64,000 nt of DNA from Hexactinellida sp. DTS-2022. Its lineage: Eukaryota; Porifera; Hexactinellida. The notes below the pieces were generated by a model. That model saw nothing but the letters and a program-made list of their open reading frames with translations. It did no database searches and had not been told where the DNA came from. Location of the stretch: positions 1,240,001 to 1,304,000 of the forward strand of contig JAPNXP010000001.1 in NCBI GenBank assembly GCA_028753945.1, given 5' to 3'. Shown in pieces: positions 37,989 to 49,531 of the stretch. The position numbers were made by a program, and so were the translations under genes. Numbering within the stretch: position 1 is the stretch's first letter; the number at the start of each line of letters is the position of its first letter.

Positions 37989-38138
37989 CAGTCGACAACC
38001 GTTAACTTTCACAAATTCGAACAAATTTATTTTCCCTGGAAGCCCCTCCTATACAATATCCGTTCGATAGTTCGAAAATTCGCTAATTCGACCAAATTTA
38101 TGTTTCCCTTGAGTGTTCGAATTAACGGATGTTGACTG
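37989..38138. mobile_element. TA MITE, family G
   Basis: Starts cagtcgacaaccgttaac, ends cgaattaacggatgttgactg, with TA after the right end. Inner parts aattcgaacaaatttat / aattcgaccaaatttat also repeat. Only copy seen in the window. Confidence 0.7.
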
Positions 38139-38851
38139 TATTACAGTGTTCTAGTCAGGCACATAAATATTGTCAGTCTTGTGTGCGAAAATTGGAAACA
38201 CTCCCAAAAACAAAATACAAAACATTGTTCTAGACAAGTTTAATTCTAACCCTGGATAAGATGCTTGCTTTGTATCTTGTTATAAAATAAAACAGGAATT
38301 ATACATTAAATACACCCCAAATTGCAGTAATCTTTTATAAAACGAGATTTTTCAATCAAATCCATCTCTGTGATAATATACCAATTTTCGTTACAATTAA
38401 TTGTATTGCAGAGGCCTATTGTGAACAAGTACCATTCGACTGAAATGAGATCTTCAAATCAGGTAACACAATCTGCAAACGTAAGACGGATAACTTGCAG
38501 TCTTATAAATATATTCTAAACTAGATTACAATATTTATTCGCTCATTTTGGGCTAAATAAATCGATCATCCCAATTGACCCTAAAAACATTTATGTAAGT
38601 ATCTAATTGGGAAATGCTATTCGGTAGTACATATAAATATCTAGACTTCAAAGAACGTACACAAGAACCTCGCTAAACTGAACAGTGGTGTTCTGATTCC
38701 AAATTAACAATTCTGATTAATGAATTCGTTTGGATTAGTAAAGTAATACATTTTCTATAAAATGAGAACCACGGTATCCGAACCAAAGTTATCCAAACCT
38801 TTTTAATCTGAATAAAATATTAATGCACTACTTAAAATACTTGTCTGCGCC

Positions 38852-39640
38852 CATGGCCTACTTAATATACGGCTAGATATGTCACCGAGAAGGCCATAAA
38901 ACGAGAAGGCCAGTTTCAAATTTTCATTTTAGGATAAACTATGCCTCCTATTGTTGTTATTTGGGTTGTATATGGGGTAATCAACCATTGCGAGTCCATT
39001 AGAACCACTTTTGAGTATATCAGATTTGTGGTTAAGCTGTTTAGGCGCAATTTAATGATGACGGTAACAATTTATGGTAAAATGAAATTTTTTTCAAATA
39101 TCATAAATTTCAGTTTCTTCCTATTTTCTAATAATTTTATAATAGGAATACTAATATAGGGATATATTTCATACCCCAAAGACTACTAAATCACAAAATG
39201 GCGACATTTTAAAAAAATTTAAAAATTATTAAGCAACCACATGCTAAAATACAAGTAGTATCCGAATTAAAACTTACTATTTTTGTACATAAAACGTTTA
39301 TAATTGCTGGTTTATATATATTCTTTCTCATTATATATTCGGAAAATGTATTCTAAGTATATTAGCAAATTATTTTCATTTTCTCGCAGTTCTTTAGACT
39401 CGAATTTTACATTTTTGTATATTTGTGGTGTCATCATTAAATGGCGCCTAAACAGCTTAACCACAAATCTGATATTCTCAAAAGTGGTTCTAATGAACTC
39501 GCAATGGTTGATTACCCCATATACAACCCAAATAACAACAATAGGAGGCATAGTTTATCCTAAAATGAAAATTTGAAACTGGCCTTCTCGTTTTATGGCC
39601 TTCTCGGTGACATATCTAGCCGTATATTAAGTAGGCCATG
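38852..39640. mobile_element. Foldback element with ~210-bp inverted arms
   Basis: Left arm 38852-39062 starts catggcctacttaatatacg; right arm about 39428-39640 is its reverse complement with few mismatches. The ~365-bp centre is AT-rich without inverted structure. Direct repeats ctgcgcc (38845-38851 and 39641-39647) flank it, or 8-mers with one mismatch. The open frames read across both arms are mirror copies and have no known domain. Class uncertain; a hAT-derived foldback is likely. Confidence 0.85.
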
Positions 39641-41523
39641 CTGCGCCTTATTAGTAGTTTGTCTTCAATGTATATAGCTAGATTATATTTTTCTTCTCAC
39701 TTTCATTAGAAATATAAATTTGGATCTCCCGTTCGGATTTCGAGGGTGTACTGTAACTTTATTTAGTAAATACTCTAATCCTGGGATTCTTGAATAAATT
39801 ACGTATTTTAATCAAAATATTAGTATAAGCATCAACTTTAATATGACCATATATGTACAGGGGCTGTATTAATTTGACAAAATTCAAATAAATGTTCATA
39901 ATTGTTCAATTAATAGCAATTCTCGATTGTAAACAAGTTACAATTATGAATACGTATGTAAATAAATTGTTACACACACAATCAATATCTAGCAGTTGGT
40001 TTAACAAAATAACCTCTAATTGAATTTGGGTAGAATTTTCTAAGTAACCTAGAACCGAAAAGCGACTAATCAAACAGTTCAAGATTGACTTCTATGTTTC
40101 CCCTATTTCCAACCAACTTAAGGTTATAAAAATGGAGTTTGTTGGTAAATTAAATATTTGAGTACAAATAGATGCAATGTGACTGTAAATGTGTTACAAC
40201 TATTCAAAATAGAAGTATAAGAGAATGCAAAACAGATTTTACGTTGTGAATTAATTAGAAGAGGAATACTGAAAATTTCTCTTAATACCAACCAACAATC
40301 AGAAGATTAGTATATAATAAATTACAAGCCTAATATGCCTAAAAATAGCTTAATCAAAATACATCTATAACTGAATGGATTATATAAATTGTTTAACCCT
40401 AGACCCAAGGTTTTCAATGATTCATTGTTTACTACAGAGTTTAATTATTTAAGACTAAGTATTTATTATATTTATGAAAGTCACAAAAATTATTTAAAAC
40501 ATTTGCAACATTCCTTGAGTGTGTAATATTTAAACAAAATTTCTTCAATTTGCTATTCTATTTATTGCCCACAGTATAAATAAATAATACCTAAATAATA
40601 ATAATAATATATAATATAGACTAACACAATATCCCAGTTTAATACAAATACCATGATATTTGAGCTAGTATTATCTTAGATCCAAATGAAATTGTTTCCT
40701 TCTCTTTAAGATGATTAGACACATGCTTATAAGTACATTCATAAACTGAAATGCTTATACTTGTTTACCAGACAATTATAAACTATTTAGTGTCAATAAA
40801 TAAATCCCTTCATTAAAAGTGTATATAAGGTGAAATTGCTAATATCCTTACGATTAAATTAATTACAATTAGTTAACAACTATGAGAAGATTAGACATCC
40901 ATTTAGATTGATAAACCTGGACTGTCTGGACTAAACGGGTTATGCTCTTAATACTGCCAGCTCATTGTATACTGTATTACGATTCCTCACACACTTGTAC
41001 TTAGGCTTAGAGGAAGGGACACAAATTTCGCACTACAATGATAAGTGATGAAAGTAAATCTATATGCCCTTGATATTTATATCCCAATTCAATGAATGAT
41101 TGAGGAGGTTTCGTCTATAGATCTTGTTAAATTCAAATGATATTTCATCGATAACATCATAACCATTCGCTAAGGGAATCACAGTGTCTCAATTTCGTTA
41201 AGTTTTATGGGTAAACATATACCAGACAGGATTAACGATTATAAATGTAGTTCGTAGACAGTGCAATCTAATACATTAATATTAGGATGTTTATAAAAAC
41301 AGTTAACACGTGTTTTTCACTCAAAATAAAATAATGACTCAATCGTACCTATTGCTGATTTAATATAAGTTTAATGTAGTTCAAGGGTAAAATTCATAGA
41401 TCGAATATACAATGTTGTAAAATGTTAATGTCACACACACAGTATTGCATAACCGACTACACTTAAAGAATGTGTGTGTTGAGACGAGTGTAGTCCTGAT
41501 GCAGGCTAGCTGGGTAAGTAATT

Positions 41524-44500
41524 TCACACAGACGAATGCTTCGACAGCACCTGGCTATTTCTCTTAGTAATCTAGAAATACAACCTAACACAGGTTGCAA
41601 CACCTGCACAAGGGAAGCGCTTATATTCGCGCAGAGGACGCAGCTTGGCATTATACAGCCGTTATAACAACACTGAAGAAGAGGTTTCCACATGTGGTCT
41701 GCACAAATAATTAACATTCCTATACAAAGTTTCTGAAAAATGTGGCGTAAGAAAAAGCGCAAACATTCAATTAAGAAAAACGTAAAAAAGCTGACAAATA
41801 AACGCAAACAACCGAAGGCTTCCTGCCAGAATCTCTGTATCTTTCTTTCAGACCTAATTTATAAAGCATGTTAAACACTCATAAATATGTGACAACAAAT
41901 CATTTTACAGTCAAATTATAATTCATAGAAATATACACTTGTCTATAAACAGACCTCATCGCAAGATTCATCATGTAAGCATCTCCGAGATCTCTTTCGT
42001 ACTCTACACGATCAGAACTCATTTCTTCGAAAATATAAATTCTAAAGGAAATAAAATTTCAATTAAATTAGAATGTAGTCAATTTTGCATGATTGGAATA
42101 ACTCATTTATGATAGCTTATACTGACCCATCAATAGTATTACTCGAGTGCATGTGTGTAGTGCCTCGGGAAGGAGATTGTTGTGATAATTGGGTAAGTGA
42201 CCGGGTAACTTTCTCAAGGCCCCCTCCAGAGGTCTGTTGTACAAAACATTATACAATTTAATTTATGGTTAGTTATACGTATACAGTGGAGTTCGCTTAA
42301 TAGCAACCCGTGTTTACCACTAAATCTGGTTGCTAATAGGGGAATGAAATTAACAGTATTATCACGCTTGGGACCCGAAAAGCGGTTGCTAATAAAGCAA
42401 TATTGCTACCAGGGGAGTTGCTAATAAGCAAACTCCACAGTATATCTTATTACATTATTCCTCTCTGTGTTGGAACTGAGTTGAGGATTGTTAGTATCCT
42501 GTATCGAAAAAGTATCTGTTTTATGTGGGGGACTGTGTATATTTTCCAGAGCTTCTTGCTAGGATTGAGTTATTAAGTTTTGCAGTTAATTTCGTTGGCT
42601 ATAATTAATGTAATTAACCTACTTGAGTGATAGGAAAAAGCTTGGGCGGAAAATCGGTAGCGATTTCTACAAATGTAGTTTTTAATACGATCGGATCTGT
42701 ACAAATATCATCTTGCTGGACAGGAGCTATCTGAATAGTTTTCTCAATCAGTGTCGGGAAGTTATCTTCTTGTAGCTCACTCACCTGTCGAGGCAGAGTA
42801 TAATAATATCAGAAATAATGTTACAAGCAGGGTTGATAAAAATCATGATTTTTTTAAAAAAATCAAAAAAATCCGATTTTTTTGATTTAAATCAGATTTT
42901 TTTGATTTAAATCAGAATTTTGATTTTAATTGTTTTTTTTTGCAATCTATATCACACTGGCGTATATTATTTGGCTAATAGATTAATTACATTGTTAATG
43001 ACTCATTATCAATGTAATTTGACTCATTATCAATGTATTTTCTTTTCTTTTCGCAAAAAACAATAGACATAAAAAATCTGATTTAAATCAAAAAAGTTTG
43101 ATTTAAATCAAAAAAGTCCGACTTTTTTGATTTAAATCAGACTTCTTTGATTAAAATCAGATTTTTGATTAAAATCATGATTTTTATTAATAAAAATCAT
43201 TGATTTAAATCATGATTTAAATCAATGATTTAAATCACTTGATTTAAATCAAACAACCCTGGTTACAAGTGAGGGAAATATGAGATTTCATGACATGCAG
43301 TGATCGGAAAAAAACGCCCTTTTCTAGAAATGACCGGGGCAGGTGGAAAAAACGCCTTTTCTGGACTTTTCTACCTTTTTCTATTGACTGGCTTACGCAT
43401 AATTAATCTATTTCGTTGACAGTTCGGCTACTATTGTTACTGTCTACAATCAATTAAATGCTTATTCCACAACTCTTTCACATCGTTCATACCTGCCAAC
43501 CGTACAGGGATTTTGACCATTTTGGCTGGACCGTGCAGGGATTTTTTAATTTGTACAGGGATTTTTATCTAGGGAAAAATTATTGATTGTGAGTCTATTA
43601 AAATACCTAAACATGTCTACACCATCTAAATATAGCATTTTGTTTTGTGTAAATAATCTGTTCCTATTCGAGCATACAGGGATTCCCTGTACAGTCTATA
43701 TAAACTAATGTTTTCACCTTTATAAGAAAGATTTTTTGGGGGTGTACAGGGATTTTGGCCAATGTACAGGGGGAAATAGGAGCCTCGTACAGGGATATGT
43801 CTCAAATAGGTTGGCAGGTATGATTCGTTAGACGTAATTACTTTGAAATGATTTGTTTGGTTGAAGAATTCCTAAAAAGAATTCATATAAAGAATTCCTA
43901 AACACTTCATGTATCAGCATTCATCTTTGGTATACTATAATGTTGGTTTGTTTAACATTAAGGACCACTCTCAAAGGTACTAAATTCAACAATCGGTGGT
44001 ACTAGAAGAGTAGAATTCCTATAGAACATCTGTCTCTTGGATATACATAGAAGCTGACTATAAATGGGCCTGGAGTGTTTTTTTTACAAAAATACTGCCC
44101 TTTTCCGGTGTGGGAAAAACCGGTTTTTTCCAGGGGATTTTTTCTGGGGTGGTCTTTTCTGGCAAACACTGATGACAGCCTCTGTGGAATGCTACACTAC
44201 ATATATAGAGTTACAAACTGTGGTTACTAACTTCATCCCATGAATTTCTCTTGTGCACAGGGTTACTAGTTCTGTCTGCAACCTTTTCAGTTTGATAGTA
44301 TTTGTTAGATTTCAGAGGAGCTGACACAGCCTTTGAGAGACTATACTTATCGCTTTCGTCCGTAAGAGAACTAAATAAGACAAATATAATAAAATACAAA
44401 ATTCATAAAGCAAATGAATCGAGTCTTCTCCAAAACGAATGAAAATATAATTGAGTTTATCCTCAATAAATATAGAATCTAGCGATAGTCTGCAACTTCA

Positions 44501-46786
44501 ATGTGAATAGCAGTAATTACACAAAGATGAGTACAATTGCAAAGCCATATGATATTAATTACATACATTATTTATAGCCTTGATTAGATAATTACAATTA
44601 ATCAATTTAGTTGATTGTTTTTATAAATAAATATTAATGCATAAGCATTTAAGCATTTAATGACTTTGCATATGATAAGTAACAAGTTTTAAACTCCTCG
44701 TATTACCAAAGGGTCTGATGTTAGTATGGTATTTGTACATTAATATTGAATTTAATAACTTTATGGTGAAAGGTTGAGAATTAATAATATGATGGAAAAC
44801 AACATAATATACAAGGGGTCTCAAAATTATCCACTTTTCACATTCGAACTGAACCACACGAACTCTGATCAAAATCAATCGGATTAATATACGTATGACT
44901 TAACTCAGTATAAGAGAATCTCGATCGTGTTTATACTAAATAATTTACAAAAGTAAGTACGTATAAATTTTGTACAAAATATCTAGGCCATCTTCGTAAG
45001 AATCTTCCCTCTTTGGAGCAAAACAATACAAAGTGAAGACCAAATATAAACCTATAATGTAAGTGTTTTCACTCTTTATATTCTAGTCAATACACATCGT
45101 AGACACGACTAGTAGACTAAATATAAATGTTGTGTATAACTTGTCAGACTACCTCACTACTTACCTGAACTCATATGGAGGGTCCACGGACCTCTCTTGT
45201 CGCCTCCTCCCCTGTCTGGGCTTGTGTGAGAGGGGAGGAGTGGGAACTGAGTGGCCTAGCTTCGGCAATGTGCGAGACACGCCCAGAGACATACCAAATT
45301 GTTTCGTCTGTATTTGAGACTCTACCTTAGGTGCATTGGCTGTGACGGCTTCAACTACAAATGCAACTAACTAGAATGTTTTCAGAGTCAATTCGAATAC
45401 ATATAATTACCCCATTCTATGAGAGATTCATTTAATTAGCTACCAATATTTATTCGCCCTAATATCTATTTATAAAACACTTTGGAAACGAATGTGCCCA
45501 CTGATGACAGGAAAATAACTTGGCTACTTTCAGCAATGCATGAATAGTAACAAGTAAACTGAATTAAATAGATTGCGTGTATAAATTTTAAGTTATTCTG
45601 TGGAACTATAAGATATAATCGGTTATAAATTTCATAAGAACTGGAACTAGTGTGTAACCTAGACTCATTAAGCACAACTAGGATGTGGTGTCTAATTAAT
45701 ACCATTGCTACTATAGTGTATGATTTTCAAGAGCAGAGTAATGTTGTGAACTGAAAATTAAACTTGCTGTAAATCGCGTTCTAGTTATAAATGGGGTATT
45801 GGTTTTAACACAAATTTTGCATTACTGTGGGAGTCAATTTGAGAGAATAAGGTAGTGATAGAAAGTGAACCAAAACGATTACTCTTGAACCAAAGTCAAT
45901 GCAAATGGTGCTAACATATTGCTACTACTGGATGAACTTCTCTATATACTACACTAACAGGACTTTATTATGGAGTGATTAGTCTGCTGCATTATGTGTT
46001 CTAATGTCCACGTTTCAATTCTCATAGGTAAGGGTTATTTTCCGAAAGATTGTGTCCAAGAGGATAATATGTAGAATCCGTCAATAAGTGCACAGTTTGC
46101 ACAGAACAGCTACGTATCTTCAACACAACACTTCACTATTAATTCCGGTCGATTAGTAATTAACTACCTTCCTCTTTCTCTTTAGATTTTCCGTGGCTCT
46201 CCTCTTTGTGAGTGAGTTTAGTGCCATTCGCATTCGTGTCCTCAATAACTGTAGAGTGCTCCACCACTGGCTGCGTAGTCATATCGTCCCAATCAGAGTC
46301 GCTATCATCTTCCAACTTCTTATCTGTATACTAAACAATTTGTCGCTATTATCGCTCGATTAATTTAGTACAATACTACTTCGAATATACTACGTACTTT
46401 AAAAAGTATGCTATAAAATATAGTTTCATTATGTTCATTGAACACAATAATCACTTCACTATGAATTAGCAAGTTTATTAACCTAAATAATAACTTACGT
46501 AATTGTAAATATGTACATATAAACGTATTATAGAATTAAGGGAAAACATTAATTTCAATATTTAGGCTACGTATCATTGAAGGGTGGCTATTATTTGAGG
46601 AAATACTAACCCTAGCATTCAACCTAGCAGTATTGATTGTGTTCTGTTGGATATTTATATTAATGTATCATACATGTACATGCAAATTAGTTTAATTAAT
46701 TAAGTTGCTTGATATTGATCTTAATTAATTTAACAAAAATGCATCCCAAGAAAAAATGTAACATTATTCGAAATACTTACCATCAT
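41524..46786 (-). CDS. Orphan eight-exon gene, acidic Ser-rich protein
   Basis: Assembled by hand from minus-strand exons bounded by GT-AG: 46786-46781 (ATGATG only), 46318-46168, 45354-45165, 44370-44232, 42784-42623, 42233-42127, 42017-41955, 41554-41524. Phases agree at every join and the sum is exactly 283 codons (282 residues). The start is acidic (KLEDDSDSDWDDMTTQPVVE), then a basic stretch (KPRQGRRRQERSVDPPYEF), then VSELQEDNFPTLIEKTIQIA, TSGGGLEKVTRSLTQLSQQS, and the end DRVEYERDLGDAYMMNLAMS. Mostly disordered; no domain or signal peptide seen. The six-base first exon is the weakest point: the true start may lie further upstream with other exons. Intron 4 (42785-44231) is almost all transposon. 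I do not recognise a family. Confidence 0.6.
42284..42440. mobile_element. TA MITE, family D
   Basis: Starts cagtggagttcgcttaatag, ends gctaataagcaaactccacag, TA on both sides; internal ggttgctaata repeated several times. In intron 5 of the orphan gene. Confidence 0.8.
42828..43261. mobile_element. hAT MITE built of gatttaaatca palindromes
   Basis: 434 bp. Ends cagggttgataaaaatcatg and (reverse) cagggttgtttgatttaaat; exact 8-bp duplication gttacaag at 42820-42827 and 43262-43269. The interior is dominated by the self-complementary word tgatttaaatca and variants, at least ten copies. In intron 4 of the orphan gene. Confidence 0.93.
43298..44171. mobile_element. hAT-like element, host of a second insertion
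   Basis: Left end cagtgatcggaaaaaaacgc, right end (reverse) cagtgtttgccagaaaagac; the flanks atgacatg and atgacagc agree in six of eight bases. aaaacgcc..ttttctgg-type words recur at both ends. No transposase frame. Interrupted by the element at 43488. Confidence 0.65.
43488..43822. mobile_element. MITE with catacctgccaacc ends, nested
   Basis: Exact 14-bp inverted ends catacctgccaacc / ggttggcaggtatg. Interior has at least six copies of gtacagggat. Flanks share tcgtt but no full 8-bp duplication. It lies inside the hAT-like element 43298-44171 and so is younger. Confidence 0.8.
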
Positions 46787-47498
46787 GCTATTTGTCTACT
46801 AATTAATGAGTTAGCTAGATTGATCTAAAGTTTAGAAAAACAATACAAATATATAAACATGGCACAAACGAAACAAAATAGTAATCACACCATAGTATAT
46901 GTAAAATAGAACTAGTTAGTAAGCACTTAAGAAGTACTACGACCTAATTATGATTATAATAATTCTCAAAACAAGTTTGCAAAATTAAAGTATTTCTTAT
47001 AAGGTTAGTTTATGTAGTACGTACATAGATAATACGGACTTTTCTTAATTCTCCGAAGAGTACGTACTATGCGAATTGTAATCTAGCTTAAAAATGAAAA
47101 TATAATTTATATATTTTCATTTTAAATAGTAGTGAAAATATTAAGATGTTTAGAATAATTTTGTAATATTAGAGTGAAATCTATTTTTCGCAAGTATTTT
47201 GTGCTGAAACAATGTCGCTACTAGGATTTGCTCAAGCAGGTGCTCAATTTCGTTAGGGTTGCGATTATGGCTAAGTAAACACGACAATCAGTTGACATCT
47301 GGCCAATAAAATATTGTAATCAAATATTTGAAATCCTAATTTCATCAAATAAGTAGTGATTTTTAAACAACAACATTTTGTAAAAAATGTCCGATTTCTA
47401 AAGGAACATTTAAGAGTGCGAGAGAAAAGCAGGAGTCCAAGCATTAATTCGTTGTAGTACTGTGAAGTATTGAGTTTATGAGCTTCCTAATAGATGTG

Positions 47499-47640
47499 AC
47501 GGTCTATATAAGCCCATACAAAATAAGAAAAAACTTTGTAGACCGCCTAAAGTCTGTAGAGCAAAAGCCCTTTCCGTCAATGGGAAATACTATTTAAGTT
47601 AAAAAAAAACCTCGTCTAGAAATAAACGGTCTACATAAAG
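47499..47640 (-). repeat. Dispersed repeat family L, copy 2
   Basis: Reverse-complement relative of 7674-7815: gacggtctatataagcccat, aaatactatttaagtt and aacggtctac correspond. Confidence 0.6.
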
Positions 47641-47688
47641 TTATTTCTAAGTTTATACCTTTGCATATAATTCGGTTTAAAATTATTA

Positions 47689-47861
47689 CAGTGGATGCCG
47701 GCTATAAGCACATCGTCGGGAACTGCACCTAATGTGGTTATAACCGGCATGTTCTTATAAACGACATAAAGTATATAGGGTATATGGCAACCGTTTCCCA
47801 ACATAGTGTTCTTATATCCGATATGTTCTTATAACCGGTGTGCTTTTATCCAAAACTACTG
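47689..47861. mobile_element. TA MITE, family A copy 4
   Basis: Starts cagtggatgccggctataag, ends tttatccaaaactactg, TA on both sides; 173 bp, slightly longer than copies 2 and 3 through a short internal duplication. Confidence 0.88.
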
Positions 47862-48549
47862 TATCAGTATAAAGGATTAGATAGCTAAATCAATAATCAG
47901 CAACTACGATTGCTAACATATTCAATACTTCCGCCCATTCCCTTAGCTTATCAAATTCTCATTAATACGTACGTATAGCAAACACATGGTAGCTAATTAT
48001 AGTTGAGATAAATTAAATTTCAATATAATGCATCTCTGCGGGCATGAGCGACCGTATTTGGATGACCAATTCATTATGTAAGAATGGGAAATTGAATAAA
48101 TATGCCCGGATTAAAGCAACCAAATATCAATACGACATTGGTATCTCGGATATTGCGTCTATTTCTATCAGCATTCTCGGTATAGTACAGTGGTGCGATT
48201 TCCGAATAGCAAATAGTCAAGTGGATCAGCATACCAATCATAACTTTTCTACAATATAAGTTATTGAGACAAAGAATTTAGAGATCTAGCTATAACTCTT
48301 AAATCAATCAATTATGCATTGTAATAAACCAATTGCCTCATACGTTCTAAATCAACGATTTATTGATAGGATAAGCTATTTTGTAGTTAGCAAGTTATGC
48401 CTCGTATTAATTGCTATTTGTATAATTGCAAATAAAGAATTAATTTAATACTTATCCTTAAATTAGAAAATTTGGATATCAAATTATAGTAACGTCACTG
48501 AAACATTAAATACTAGACTCAAATCCTAATTATGCTTAAATACAGATAA

Positions 48550-48887
48550 AGTATACTGCAGCTGGAAAGCCACGCTCTCCAGTCTCTCCCTAGCCTAGCA
48601 GAGAAGATTATACTACACTACCCGGAGGGATTAAGTTACGCTAGGCTAATAAGATATTTAAATGATAGAGCAATCAAGTTAGGGACTCTAGTGCTTGCTA
48701 GTAGATGGCGGTGTTCCATTCCTCAGCTGCAGGCCCCTGGGGCAGCTTGAGCGAGTAGGTGAGAGTTGGGACTGGAGAAGATCATCCGAGATGTTCTCTC
48801 TTCACGGGAGAATGTGAAGAGAGAGAGTTAGTGGGAAGGTACTGAACAGTATACGCATTGGCCACCCTGGCACAGCCTGAATATGGT
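48550..48887. other. Coding-like GC-rich block, strand unclear
   Basis: A ~340-bp island with the composition of exons, in AT-rich DNA. Minus strand: after an acceptor at 48888, one frame reads SGCARVANAYTVQYLPTNSL, SHSPVKREHLG, a TGA at 48784-48782, then in the same frame SSPVPTLTYSLKLPQGPAAE and EWNTAIY with a TAG at 48700. Plus strand: 48550-48750 is open (LESHALQSLPSLAEKIILHY, PEGLSYARLIRYLNDRAIKL) to a TGA. Neither matches a family I know and no adjoining exons were found. It may be a terminal exon, a decayed gene piece or a repeat. Confidence 0.3.
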
Positions 48888-49074
48888 CTGTAATAATGCA
48901 GCTAAATAGCACGTTTCTATGCTTAGAATATATCGAAACTGAGCTCTCATTATTCAAACATATATTCCAGTCTGAGAACATGCAGGAGTTAAATGGGATA
49001 AGTATAATAACTGGTCGCTAGTCATTAGAAATACGAGGAAACTTATCGTTTTGAAATTAAACCATGGATGAGAC

Positions 49075-49531
49075 CAGGCTTGGGCTGATTATGATTACAA
49101 TCGCAATCGATTGTAATCGATTACAACTTTTCCTGTAATCGTAATCGTAATCGTAATCACCCACTAGTAATCAGCCCCAGGTATGGCACCAGGCCCCCCC
49201 CCAAATTTTCCACAATAACTTTAAATAAGGATATAGTTTGAGGGTTCGCTGATCTCATTGCACCTCCAAAGATATATCCGGCCCCTACAAATAATTCTTG
49301 GTGGCTACCCCCATGCACACGGGCATTATTTTCGTGCGCATGAAACTCCGGGGCTTAATCGGAACAATCGTAATTGCATCGTAAAGAAAATGAATTGTAA
49401 TCGATTGTAATTGATTGTAATCGATTACAACATTTCCTGTAATCGTAATCGTAATCATAATCAATCTGTTTCTGAAGGATGTAATCGTAATCGTAATCGT
49501 AATCACTCACTAGTAATCAGCCCCAGGTCTG
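49075..49531. mobile_element. hAT MITE with GTAATC repeats and an internal insertion
   Basis: Ends caggcttgggctgatta and taatcagccccaggtctg, exact 8-bp duplication gatgagac (49067-49074 and 49532-49539). Both halves carry runs of aatcgtaatcg and attgtaatcgattacaa. The middle (about 49180-49360) is unrelated sequence with a C run, and the half-element end actagtaatcagccccaggt occurs on its left too, so it looks like two copies or an insertion into one. Confidence 0.88.

Larger units (their letters stand above)
37385..41523. other. 4.1-kb region upstream of LHX3/4
   Basis: AT-rich DNA holding the LHX3/4 promoter side and the 3' flank of the next minus-strand gene. Contains a family G MITE and a long foldback; weak MITE debris near 38660-38760 and 39720-39760 (end tgtactgta). 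No gene seen. Confidence 0.4.
46787..48549. other. Intergenic AT-rich DNA with two repeats
   Basis: No gene recognised. Holds family L copy 2 (47499-47640) and family A copy 4 (47689-47861). The short open frame at 48044-48259 has the AT-rich composition of its surroundings and no domain. Confidence 0.35.

Noticed and set aside
38941-39576. Mirror open frames MPPIVVIWVVYGVINHCE on both strands
   Set aside because: They are the two arms of the foldback element read outward; no known domain.
42234-42240. Phase 1 joining of orphan exons 5 and 6 at an inner acceptor
   Set aside because: Recounting exon 5 (42623-42784, 162 bp) shows it ends in phase 0, so the ordinary acceptor at 42234 fits without an inner site.
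48044-48259. 71-codon open frame in intergenic DNA
   Set aside because: AT-rich codons, no domain, no splice partner; length is expected by chance.
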